From an uncultured Pseudomonadales bacterium (GTDB lineage Bacteria > Pseudomonadota > Gammaproteobacteria > Pseudomonadales > Azotimanducaceae), in assembly GCA_958296195.1 (NCBI GenBank), contig OY282455.1, positions 2,046,001 to 2,110,000 of the forward strand: 64,000 nt of DNA, in the 5' to 3' direction. Below, piece after piece: positions 32,381 to 44,258 of this stretch. Under the pieces are notes generated by a model. It did no database searches and had not been told where the DNA came from. It was given only the letters and a program-made list of their open reading frames with translations. A program made the translations under genes and the position numbers. Every line of letters begins with the position of its first letter. Position 1 is the stretch's first letter.

Positions 32381-33655
32381 ATGCTTCTCGACGAACTCGA
32401 AGCCCGTGGGCTAGTGGCCCAGACGTCGGACAGGAATTCCCTGCGGAACCATCTAGCCGGCGGGTCGCGCACCCTCTACTGTGGCTTTGACCCCACCGCG
32501 GACAGCCTGCACATCGGCAATTTGGTGCCGCTGATGGCCTTGCAGCGCTTTCAGCGGGCGGGCCATCGACCCATCCTGCTTCTCGGCGGTGCCACGGGCC
32601 TCATTGGCGACCCTTCCGGGCGCGACAGCGAACGCAGCCTAAACGCAGCCTCGGCAGTGGCCGCATGGGTGGAGCGCATTCGTGGGCAAGCGGCGTCCTT
32701 TCTGGATTTCGAGGGAAGCGCCGCCGCCAGGATCGTCAACAATCTGGACTGGACCAGGGGTTTGGACGTGGTCTCCTTTTTGCGGGATGTGGGCAAGTTT
32801 TTTTCCGTAAACGCCATGATCAACCGGGAATCCGTCCGCCGTCGCCTGCAGAACCAGGAACAGGGCATTTCCTTCACCGAGTTCAGCTACATGCTGCTGC
32901 AGGCCAATGACTATGTGGAGTTGGCTCGGCGCTACGGCTGCTCCCTGCAAATCGGCGGCAGCGACCAATGGGGGAACATTGTCGCCGGCATGGATTTGGT
33001 GCGCCGCCGCTTGGAGCGGGAGGCCCACGCCCTGACCCTACCCCTAATTACTCGGTCGGACGGCGCGAAGTTCGGCAAAACCGCCGCCGGCGCCGTTTGG
33101 TTGGATCCGGCGAAGACCTCGCCCTACGCTTTCTATCAGTTTTGGCTGAACACGGCTGATGCAGACGCGGTTGCTCATTTGCGCCGGTTTTCGACGCTCG
33201 ACCTTGCCGAGATCGACGGCTTGGCGGCGTCCTTGGCGGCAGCGCCGCAGCGGCGCGAAGCCCAAATCCGGCTGGCCGAACATCTAACCCGCCTAGTGCA
33301 TGGGGCCGACGCCTTGCCGCCTGTGCAGCGCATCACCGGGTGCCTGTTTGGCGGGGATCCCAGGGCGCTGCGGGAGGGGGATCTGCAGCAGCTTGAGCTT
33401 GACGGCATGGAGAGCGTCAGGGTTGCTGAGGACAGCCTGGGTCTGCTGTCGGTGGCGGTGGCCGCCGGTTTGGCCGAATCCAGGGGGGCCGCCCGAAAGC
33501 TGGTGCAGGCCAAGGGCTTGTCCGTCAACGGTGAGGTGCAGCATGACCCAAGCCGTCAACTCGACTTTGCCGAGGCCCTCTACGGCCGCTATTACCTGCT
33601 GCGGCGCGGGAAAAAGCACTGGTGTCTGCTGGTGCGGCGGTCCAGCGAGGGTTGA
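32381..33655 (+). CDS. tyrS: Tyrosyl-tRNA synthetase
   Basis: Class I synthetase charging tRNA-Tyr. 424 residues from ATG 32381; a TTG at 32372 adds three and aligns about as well. Signatures: YCGFDPTADSLHIGNLVPL (HIGH), GGATGLIGDPSG, QIGGSDQWGNIVAG, the KMSKS equivalent KFGKT and a C-terminal S4 domain (GAARKLVQAKGLSVNG). The Shine-Dalgarno is poor for both starts. It lies directly upstream of the rRNA operon. Confidence 0.96.
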   Translation: MLLDELEARGLVAQTSDRNSLRNHLAGGSRTLYCGFDPTADSLHIGNLVPLMALQRFQRAGHRPILLLGGATGLIGDPSGRDSERSLNAASAVAAWVERIRGQAASFLDFEGSAAARIVNNLDWTRGLDVVSFLRDVGKFFSVNAMINRESVRRRLQNQEQGISFTEFSYMLLQANDYVELARRYGCSLQIGGSDQWGNIVAGMDLVRRRLEREAHALTLPLITRSDGAKFGKTAAGAVWLDPAKTSPYAFYQFWLNTADADAVAHLRRFSTLDLAEIDGLAASLAAAPQRREAQIRLAEHLTRLVHGADALPPVQRITGCLFGGDPRALREGDLQQLELDGMESVRVAEDSLGLLSVAVAAGLAESRGAARKLVQAKGLSVNGEVQHDPSRQLDFAEALYGRYYLLRRGKKHWCLLVRRSSEG

Positions 33656-33706
33656 GGGGTCTTGCCGCGCCTCTTTGTCGTCGCCCCAAAAAAGTGAAAT
33701 TTTGTC

Positions 33707-33734
33707 TTGCCAAGGCTAGGCGCAGGCGTATAAT
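33707..33734 (+). promoter_or_regulatory. rRNA operon promoter (P1-like)
   Basis: TTGCCA (33707-33712), a 16-base spacer and a perfect TATAAT (33729-33734), followed by a GC-rich discriminator GCGCAGCCC. This is the layout of stringently controlled rrn P1 promoters, which DksA and ppGpp repress. A-T-rich bases just upstream (AAAAAAGTGAAATTTT) could serve as an UP element. Confidence 0.8.
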
Positions 33735-33767
33735 GCGCAGCCCACACCGGGGGACAGGCCCCGGTCT

Positions 33768-33777
33768 TGCTCTTTAA
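33768..33777 (+). promoter_or_regulatory. boxA antitermination element in the rrn leader
   Basis: TGCTCTTTAA matches the core of the Nus-factor boxA consensus and lies about 30 bases after the expected transcription start. Confidence 0.75.
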
Positions 33778-33910
33778 GTCTGAAAAAGTTGACCATGTAC
33801 GCGGCAGTCGGAATCGCGGGGCCAGCCCTTGGGTGCGCTCGGCTATCCGGCTGCAAATCAAGCCATTCGTGTGGGTAACACGAAGATTCATTGAGGAGCC
33901 GAAACCCTTT

Positions 33911-33928
33911 TGTGCAACTCGTTGCACA
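33911..33928 (+). other. Hairpin at the 5' border of 16S rRNA
   Basis: TGTGCAA/TTGCACA with loop CTCG, a perfect 7-bp stem ending 8 bases before the mature 16S start. It may take part in leader folding or processing. Confidence 0.5.
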
Positions 33929-33936
33929 GCGAAGTT

Positions 33937-35489
<1,553 letters not shown>

Positions 35490-35664
35490 AACCTTAATCC
35501 TGAGCGTCATCCGAGCGGTGCAAGCGGCTTGGGAATGGGCTTTTGCGAGCCCTGCCTCGAGCAGCGACGAACCGCTTCTTGGCGCAAGATCGGATCATTG
35601 GCTTTTCTCGAATCTTTGTGGGTGGCGCAGATGCGGCCAGTAGTTTTGGCCTCGGCGCCGCCGC

Positions 35665-35688
35665 GCCGTTCCGCTGTAGCGGAACGGC
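35665..35688. repeat. Perfect inverted repeat in the 16S-tRNA-Ile spacer
   Basis: Eleven-base arms GCCGTTCCGCT/AGCGGAACGGC around a 2-base loop, in the 286-base spacer 35490-35775. Nothing else in that spacer is recognisable. Confidence 0.6.
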
Positions 35689-35775
35689 ACCCACACGAAT
35701 GGCTTGATGTCCGCTTTTTCCAATTTCTCAGCAGGCGATGTGAGCAAGTCCGCTTGGGCTGCTTAGAGGCTCAAT

Positions 35776-35852
35776 GGGTCTGTAGCTCAGTTGGTTAGAG
35801 CACACCCCTGATAAGGGTGAGGTCGGTGGTTCAAGTCCACCCAGACCCACCA
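35776..35852 (+). tRNA. tRNA-Ile (anticodon GAT)
   Basis: 77 bases with CCA. Acceptor GGGTCTG/CAGACCC, anticodon loop CTGATAA, T loop TTCAAGT. Standard position in the rrn spacer. Confidence 0.98.
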
Positions 35853-35897
35853 CCTGCGAAGGGCCGTCCAGACTGCGACGACAAGCTCTAAGCGACC

Positions 35898-35973
35898 GGG
35901 GCCGTAGCTCAGCTGGGAGAGCGCCTGCCTTGCACGCAGGAGGTCAGGAGTTCGATCCTCCTCGGCTCCACCA
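35898..35973 (+). tRNA. tRNA-Ala (anticodon TGC)
   Basis: 76 bases with CCA. The acceptor GGGGCCG/CGGCTCC contains the G3-U70 wobble that defines alanine identity; the anticodon loop CTTGCAC gives TGC. Confidence 0.98.
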
Positions 35974-36297
35974 ATTCAGAAGATTTTCACCGTGCTGCCT
36001 TGCGGCAGCCTCGTTTGGCCGGTGGCGGCTTGTGGTCGCTGCCCGCAGCACAGTCCGATCCTTAACAATTCAAAGACATGTAGCCGCATTGTTATTCAAT
36101 GCAATAACAACGCGGGAAGCCGTTCGCCTTTGCCGGCGGACGGCATGTATGCGTCTTGGTGCGACGTGCGAATTTCCGTTTTTTGACTAAGAACGGGCAG
36201 TGCGTTGCGCCGGCAAAATGCGTTACCAAAGTCCGGCGTGGCCAGCCCTTGAGCGAGTGGTTGGTCGAGAAATGCGTTGGATTATATGGTCAAGCAT
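35974..36297 (+). other. Spacer between tRNA-Ala and 23S
   Basis: 324 bases without a gene. The stretch GATCCTTAACAA at 36057-36068 resembles a boxA, as is usual ahead of 23S. The rest should form the 23S processing stem but shows no other named element. Confidence 0.5.
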
Positions 36298-39237
<2,940 letters not shown>

Positions 39238-39352
39238 ATAATCGAACGCATTCAGGTTCGGGCAAGGTCACGCAACTTGCAAAGACGCATCGATCCCGCG
39301 TTGTTGGCTGCATGTCTTCTGAATTTCGCTCGCCCTTGGCGAGCGCCAAGTC

Positions 39353-39471
39353 TTCCTGACGATACTAGCGCGTTGGAACCACCTGATCCCATCCCGAACT
39401 CAGCAGTGAAACGGCGCAGCGCCGATGGTAGTGTGGGGTCTCCCCATGTGAGAGTAGGTCGTCGTCAGGAT
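39353..39471 (+). rRNA. 5S ribosomal RNA
   Basis: About 119 bases. The terminal stem TCCTGACGA/TCGTCAGGA closes the molecule, and the internal CCGAACTCAG.AGTGAAAC and GCCGATGGTAGTGTGGGGTC stretches are diagnostic. Confidence 0.97.
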
Positions 39472-39480
39472 TTTTACCCG

Positions 39481-39507
39481 AAGCCCCGCCGCTGGCGGGG
39501 CTTTTTT
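39481..39507 (+). terminator. Intrinsic terminator of the rRNA operon
   Basis: AAGCCCCGCC/GGCGGGGCTT stem with a 3-base loop followed by a T run, 9 bases after 5S. Confidence 0.92.
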
Positions 39508-39690
39508 GTTTGTGGGTCGCGAGCCCCTTGTGGCGTGGCGTCGATCTTGGTTCCGCCCACTCACCGAAACTGCACACCTGCCCGTCAGCAATCGACTTCT
39601 GTGTCTTTGACCAAGCTCAGGCGAGGGGCTATGGTGCGCTAGTCTCTCAGGCCTGAACAACTGCACCGGCATCCCCTTGGAGGCAGCGCC

Positions 39691-40626
39691 TTGTCTGAAC
39701 AACTGTCCCGCTTGTTGCGCCGAATCGTCCGCGAAGGCGGCATCCCGAAGGACGAATTCGACTTCGGGCAGGCCGCCCCGGAAGAGCTTGGCTTGGCGGT
39801 TAAGGACGGCGCCGTGGGCGTGGCGGGGAATGTTGACCTGCTTGGCGAAAGCGCTATCCGCAACTCCCTGTCTCCCCCCGCGGCCGCTTGGCTGCGGGAT
39901 CTCAAAGTCTTTCTGGCGGTGGACTCCACCAACTCCCGCATGGCGGCGACAGCCCAATCCGCCTCGGTGGATGGCTGCGCCTGGTTGGCGGAACTGCAAA
40001 CCGCCGGCCGCGGCCGGCGCGGTCGCCGCTGGCTAACGCCGTTCGCCCGGAACATTGCGCTCACTCTGGGCTTCTCAGTCAACCAGCCGCCCTCCCAACT
40101 CGGCGGCCTAAGCCTAGCTGTCGGCCTAGCCGTCGCCGGGTTGCTGCAGCGTGAAGGCGTAGGCAACGCTGCAGTCAAGTGGCCGAACGACGTTTACATC
40201 GGCGACGCCAAGGTCTGTGGCGTCCTCATCGAGGTGGTCACCCGCGCCAACGCCTGCGACTGCATCATCGGCATCGGCCTAAACTTGGACTTGCCGGAGA
40301 GCGCCCGCACCGGCATCGACCAAAAAGTCACGGACCTAAAGTCCCAAGGCGTAACCCCCAACCGCAACTTGTTCGCCGCCGCCTTGGTCTCCGCAGTGGT
40401 GGATGCCGCAAACCGCTTCAAGCAAGAAGGCTTCGCCCCAATGCGCCCCGCCTACGACGCCCTGCACCTATGCCACGGCAAGCAGGTGCGCATCATCCAA
40501 GGCAACCAGACCCACACCGGCCAAGTACAGGGCGTCACCGCCACAGGCGCCCTGCGCGTCCGCGGCGACGGCAAAGTCACCGAATTCACCGGCGGCGAAG
40601 TCAGCCTCCGCCCCTGCAACCCATAA
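39691..40626 (+). CDS. birA: Biotin-protein ligase BirA
   Basis: Activates biotin and attaches it to the carboxyl carrier protein of acetyl-CoA carboxylase. 311 residues. The catalytic domain is complete: VDSTNSRM, the biotinyl-AMP loop GRGRRGRRW, KWPNDVYIGDAKVCGVLIE and a C-terminal SH3-like domain. TTG start at 39691, with GGAGG 8-12 bases upstream. The first about 60 residues do not show the winged-helix sequence of Escherichia coli BirA (no SRAAINKHI-like helix), so repression of biotin genes is doubtful. coaX, often next to birA, is not found. Confidence 0.93.
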   Translation: MSEQLSRLLRRIVREGGIPKDEFDFGQAAPEELGLAVKDGAVGVAGNVDLLGESAIRNSLSPPAAAWLRDLKVFLAVDSTNSRMAATAQSASVDGCAWLAELQTAGRGRRGRRWLTPFARNIALTLGFSVNQPPSQLGGLSLAVGLAVAGLLQREGVGNAAVKWPNDVYIGDAKVCGVLIEVVTRANACDCIIGIGLNLDLPESARTGIDQKVTDLKSQGVTPNRNLFAAALVSAVVDAANRFKQEGFAPMRPAYDALHLCHGKQVRIIQGNQTHTGQVQGVTATGALRVRGDGKVTEFTGGEVSLRPCNP

Positions 40627-40763
40627 CTTCCGGAGGCGAATGCCGTGCCAGAGCAAAAAGACTATCCGCACACTTGCCTTGGTCTGCATTCCGATCCCAA
40701 TCGTGTAGCAGCCGACGCGCTTGCTCCGCGTACAACTGCTGACGGTCGCAAGTGCGGAGCAGG
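40627..40763. other. Intergenic stretch after birA
   Basis: No supported gene. The minus strand here has short open frames continuing from the broken PIN gene, but none gives a recognisable motif. It may be decayed sequence at the left border of the accessory island. Confidence 0.3.
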
Positions 40764-40889
40764 CTAGGTGTGCGAGGGGGCGTTGTCGGGGACGGTTCGC
40801 ATACGTCTCCGCGACGATTCGCGCCCATGCGCCATCATCGCGTTCGTGTCCACGAGCACTGGTGACCCGCGGTCGTGCGCATTGCTCAT
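40764..40889 (-). pseudogene. Truncated PIN-domain (VapC-like) toxin gene
   Basis: The ATG at 40889 overlaps the stop of the XRE-ImmA gene (ATGA), the normal coupling of such pairs. The frame begins MSNAHDRGSPVLVDTNAMM, with the strand-1 motif and first catalytic Asp of PIN ribonucleases (LVDTN). After about 22 residues similarity ends, and a stop comes at codon 42, where a PIN protein needs about 130-180 residues. Other frames downstream do not restore it. The toxin is therefore probably inactive. The call rests on one motif plus context. Confidence 0.5.
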
Positions 40890-41989
40890 AGCTCGACCGG
40901 GCACACGACGCCGTGGGCTGTGAACAGTTCCTCCAAATCCTCGATCAAGAGCCCGCACAGCGACGCGGCACGTCGAATCGAGATGTGTCCGCGTTCCAAG
41001 GCGGCGGCCAGCAACTCTGCGAACGGCCTCGAGAACAGCGTAGGCGACTCACGAGGCGGCGCTTCCCGACCGTTATTGTGCAGGGCGCCCTCTGGAATCG
41101 CTCGCGCTCTTGCCTTGGTCAATCGCCGCAGGGCCACCAAGCGCCACCTCAGCGCCGAGGACGTCACCCTCAATTCGTCCGCGACCGCGTTCAGTCGCAT
41201 TGTCAGTTCGTCCATGTCCAGTCGTGCGCAGTCATCGAACTCCCGCAACGCCGACGAGGGCATCAGCATGGCCGCCGCGAAGTTGTTCGCAAGCTGCTCG
41301 ACGCGGTTGCCGCCGAAATCGCTGGCGTCCTCCATGTGCTTGGGGGGCATCGCCTCCCACGTCAGGATGTGGAACAACTCGTGGGCGAGGTCGAAGTGCC
41401 GGCGCCCGGCCACCTCGCCTCGTGCGATTAGAACGGCATCGAGCTCGGGCAGGCGACAGGCAGCCCCCGATATGCCCTCCTGCGCATCGACCATCAGCAC
41501 CAGGATGCCGAGTTCCGCTTCCATTGCGGATGCGAGCCCCAGCGCCGGCACCGGTCCCAGATCCAGCTCCCCCGCGAACCTCTCGCCGGCATCCATCGCG
41601 TCCTCGAACCTCGACGCTTTGGTCAAACCCAGCGCCCTTCGCATCAGCGGTGCTTGCCGCCCGGTCTCGGCCGCCAACGCCCGGTACGCGCCGATCCATC
41701 GTCCTGCAATTTGCTCGTATGCCTGAAGCCGCTCCGGCGTCACGCCACTCTGCCGCCACGAGAACCGGCCCTCGCCATCGAGACGAAACGGGTCGGTGAA
41801 GTAGTCCAGATCGACGTCCAGCTTCTCCACGGCAACGACAAGCTCCGCAGCTGCCAAGCCCCGCACTCCGGTCTCTATCGCGGAGACGGTTTGCCGATCT
41901 TTGAACCCGAAAATGCGTGCAAGCCCGTCCTGCGAGAGGCCCCGCTGCTGCCTCAATGCCTTGATCCGCGCCCCGATCACGTTCGCCAT
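40886..41989 (-). CDS. XRE-family regulator with ImmA/IrrE metallopeptidase domain
   Basis: 367 residues from ATG 41989, which has AGGTGGGG upstream; an ORF start at 42061 adds 24 unlikely residues. The N-terminal XRE helix-turn-helix (RIKALRQQRGLSQDGLARIFG, about 7-27) is followed by a linker and a peptidase M78 (ImmA/IrrE) domain with the zinc motif HELFH. A helical C-terminal region ends at 40886. Proteins of this design act as antitoxins or as regulators of mobile elements, with a toxin gene downstream; here that gene is broken. The molecular target is unknown. Confidence 0.85.
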   Translation of the reverse strand: MANVIGARIKALRQQRGLSQDGLARIFGFKDRQTVSAIETGVRGLAAAELVVAVEKLDVDLDYFTDPFRLDGEGRFSWRQSGVTPERLQAYEQIAGRWIGAYRALAAETGRQAPLMRRALGLTKASRFEDAMDAGERFAGELDLGPVPALGLASAMEAELGILVLMVDAQEGISGAACRLPELDAVLIARGEVAGRRHFDLAHELFHILTWEAMPPKHMEDASDFGGNRVEQLANNFAAAMLMPSSALREFDDCARLDMDELTMRLNAVADELRVTSSALRWRLVALRRLTKARARAIPEGALHNNGREAPPRESPTLFSRPFAELLAAALERGHISIRRAASLCGLLIEDLEELFTAHGVVCPVEL

Positions 41990-42094
41990 TGCCCCACCTG
42001 CCCGACTCTCAATTTGTTTTTCTCCATCTGCAAGAAAATCATGCGATTTGCATTCTGCCATCGGACCGGCGTTGATTCAATAGCAATCCGTTCA

Positions 42095-42303
42095 ACCCCA
42101 CCAAAGGATCGCTTCATGGCTGGAGCCGATGCGCACAAACGCGCCAAGCCCGGCAGGTGGAGAGCGCTGAACCCGGCTCCCGCGCCGTCTGCGTGAACTT
42201 CGCGCTGAAGGTCGGCATGCACACCTCCGCCAAATGGCGGTTGGCCGACTCCAGGTCCGTCGTCCCGGCCAGCGCCAACTCCTTCGGCAGGCGCCGCCTT
42301 GTC
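42095..42303 (-). pseudogene. Transposase relic (C-terminal part, ISNCY/IS1202-like)
   Basis: One minus-strand frame reads PKELALAGTTDLESAN, followed by HLAEVCMPTFSAKFTQ and REPGSAL. This is the pattern of the C-terminal region of IS1202-type transposases (KELRLAGI..AN.FL....YN.RF). A second frame just beyond reads AFVRIGSSHEAIL, as if a frameshift or insertion split the gene. There is no start, no catalytic core and no complete ORF. Family assignment is from memory. Confidence 0.55.
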
Positions 42304-42401
42304 CAACCCGCAACCCCTCTAGAACAGCATGATCCGCTTCCCCTGCGCCGACCTCGCCCTGTCCATCAGCTCCGCTCCGGCAACAAAGACCGGCAAAGGT
42401 A

Positions 42402-42420
42402 AAACCGGGCACTCTATTTG
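42402..42420 (+). repeat. Probable IS end repeat beside the transposase relic
   Basis: A 19-base motif AAACCGGGCACTCTATTTG, identical at 15 of 19 positions to the one at 53220-53238, which also lies beside a relic of the same transposase family. Orientation relative to each relic fits terminal inverted repeats. Confidence 0.5.
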
Positions 42421-42484
42421 TTCTCTACAGTCCGCCGGGGAAAGAGTTGACGCCCGGCGTCTTTTGGGTGATCTTAGCTGGCAA

Positions 42485-42934
42485 ATGTCAATTCCCGAAT
42501 TTGACCAGCGGGGGATGCTGCCTGTTGGAGTACATGAGTGTTCTCCTGCTGAAATGACGGCGCGGTTTGGTTGGAACCCTCGTCGGCAGCGGTTGGCGCA
42601 CTCCTTTGGGGATTTTCTTGACCACGAGATTCGTAAGGCGGAATTCCTGGAGCCGGTATATGTCAACGGCAGCTTTGTCACGGACAAGGACGCACCCGAG
42701 GATGTGGACGTAGTGCTTGACTTGCGGTTGGCGAGCGATGGCAGGAAATGGCGCGGTCTGACCCTGATGCAGAAGGAAAGAGACCGATTCCGGGAGCAAT
42801 ACTACGTTGACTTTTGGGTTAATCTTCCGGGCCGGAACAATTTTGCGGATTTCTTCCAGTATGTGGGAATTAAGTCGGCCAAGTTCAAGGGGTTGGCGCA
42901 TACTGACCGCAAGGGAATACTGAGGGTGACTTGA
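42485..42934 (+). CDS. DUF6932-like nucleotidyltransferase-fold protein
   Basis: 149 residues from ATG 42485. The N-terminal part, MLPVGVHECSPAEMTARFGW, and the core YVNGSFVTDKDAPEDVDVVLDL (about residues 57-78) match what I recall of DUF6932. The GSF...D-x-D pattern is that of the nucleotidyltransferase fold, with two candidate metal-binding aspartates. Function is unknown; related folds occur in MNT antitoxins and in defence systems. The ORF could open at 42329, but upstream codons look random and include the IS end. Its stop overlaps the start of the next gene (TGATG), so the two are translated together. Confidence 0.65.
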   Translation: MSIPEFDQRGMLPVGVHECSPAEMTARFGWNPRRQRLAHSFGDFLDHEIRKAEFLEPVYVNGSFVTDKDAPEDVDVVLDLRLASDGRKWRGLTLMQKERDRFREQYYVDFWVNLPGRNNFADFFQYVGIKSAKFKGLAHTDRKGILRVT

Positions 42935-43902
42935 TGGGCGCTTGGACGGAAACGGTGGAGGCGAAGGCCCGGATCATCCACGGGCAGATCGCGGCAGCTC
43001 GGGTTCTGGCGTTGAAAAACAGTGCTGACCCTGCTGCTGTGGAACGCCCCTATCTAGATTTGCTTAATCAGCTGTATCGCGATGAGTTTCACTTCGCCCA
43101 GCTCGTGGATGACTCTGACTTAGTTGCCCGTTTTGAAGGCCCGGCGTTATCGGAAGGAAGCCCCACTGTGTCGGTCGTCACCACCTTGTGTTCCCAGCTG
43201 CGCAAGCAAATTCAAGGCATCACCAAATCCATTATCGGGCTTGCAACCGACAAGCGCATTAGTTGGCCAAGCAACTTGGTTCCTCAGTTATCCGGTATTA
43301 CTACCGGCAGCTTTGTTGTCGGCATCCGCGTTCCAAGCGCGGACAGTAACTCTAATTCAGGCCAAGTGTCTTTTCCGGACATGTCCGCCCCTGTCGTAGA
43401 TGCGGTTAGGCAGGCAACCAAGAGCATTGCTTCCATAGCACGTTACATAGGCGAAGATGGTGTGGATGACGCCATTGAAAAGAGTTTTCCAGACCCGGCG
43501 ATTCGGGACACAGTGTTGGTTGCAGCCTGCAAGCTGGCCCCTTCGGGACGCGAGGGCATCCACCGCCTGTCCTTCTATGAGCCCGATAGTGTTGGCATGG
43601 AGGCCACACCACTAACGCCACAATCTCTTAGGGTTCTGCGTCAGGTGGTTGAGCACCCCATTAGAGTCAACCGAAGCGGCTCGTTTGAAGGCGTGGTGCG
43701 GGAAATTGATCTTGATGCTCGCCGATTCGAGATTCGTCATGTGGAGGAGTTTGGTGCTATTAGATGTGTTTACGCACCGGAGCTTGACGTCTTAGCTCAT
43801 AAAATGCTGGACGCAAAAGTTTGGGTTGAGGGGCAATACGAAACTAGGGCCGACCAAAAACCTCGGTTAATGCAGGTTACGACCATGAAAGATGCTGGCT
43901 AA
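42934..43902 (+). CDS. Unrecognised protein coupled to the DUF6932-like gene
   Basis: 322 residues; I do not recognise the family. The N-terminal about 110 residues are helical in composition (VEAKARIIHGQIAAARVLAL, LCSQLRKQIQGITKSIIGLA). A central segment has the strand-like ITTGSFVVGIRVPS. The last about 70 residues look like a small beta-barrel (GSFEGVVREIDLDARRFEIRH, then VWVEGQYETRA). There are no transmembrane helices or signal peptide. It starts one base into the stop of the nucleotidyltransferase-like gene, so they probably act together. Base composition is visibly more A-T-rich than the surrounding core genes, suggesting transfer. Confidence 0.6.
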   Translation: MGAWTETVEAKARIIHGQIAAARVLALKNSADPAAVERPYLDLLNQLYRDEFHFAQLVDDSDLVARFEGPALSEGSPTVSVVTTLCSQLRKQIQGITKSIIGLATDKRISWPSNLVPQLSGITTGSFVVGIRVPSADSNSNSGQVSFPDMSAPVVDAVRQATKSIASIARYIGEDGVDDAIEKSFPDPAIRDTVLVAACKLAPSGREGIHRLSFYEPDSVGMEATPLTPQSLRVLRQVVEHPIRVNRSGSFEGVVREIDLDARRFEIRHVEEFGAIRCVYAPELDVLAHKMLDAKVWVEGQYETRADQKPRLMQVTTMKDAG

Positions 43903-43990
43903 GCCCGTGCAGCAAGGAGCCCTGCCGGATTCAACGGCTTGGTAGTCGGCTAGCTGTACTGAGGTTCCCAGCCAATAGGGAGATATTGCC

Positions 43991-44239
43991 ATGAGATATT
44001 ACGCATATGAGAATTGGCGCGCCAATGGACACCGTGTTACGATTCATGTGTCGGAGTGCAGCTTCTGCAATGCCGGTCGGGGAATAGCTGGAGGTACACG
44101 TCCTGACAATGGGCAGTGGCTTGATCTTGGGGAATGCCAAGGAAAAGAAGCAGCGCAAGCGAAAGTGCGTGTTTTGGTCAAACCGGGTGCTTTGAACCAA
44201 AGAGACCCCTTTCGCTCTTGCCAGCATTGTTGTCAATAA
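43991..44239 (+). CDS. Small Cys-rich protein (possible zinc ribbon)
   Basis: 82 residues from ATG 43991, with GGGAG 8-12 bases upstream. Contains YYAYENWRANGHRVTIHVSE, then CSFCNAGRG, and near the end CQHC: two C-x2-C pairs that could bind zinc. The opening resembles small uncharacterised proteins found in accessory regions. The middle (WLDLGECQGKEAAQAKV) looks less conserved. Convergent with the Nmad-like gene, 19 bases away. Confidence 0.5.
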   Translation: MRYYAYENWRANGHRVTIHVSECSFCNAGRGIAGGTRPDNGQWLDLGECQGKEAAQAKVRVLVKPGALNQRDPFRSCQHCCQ

Positions 44240-44258
44240 AGACGTTTTTCGGCTCTCT

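Noticed and set aside
42934-43902. HEPN toxin partner for the nucleotidyltransferase-like gene
   Set aside because: The only R-x4-6-H-like run (RRFEIRH) lies in the C-terminal barrel-like part, not in a helical HEPN setting, so the call is not supported.
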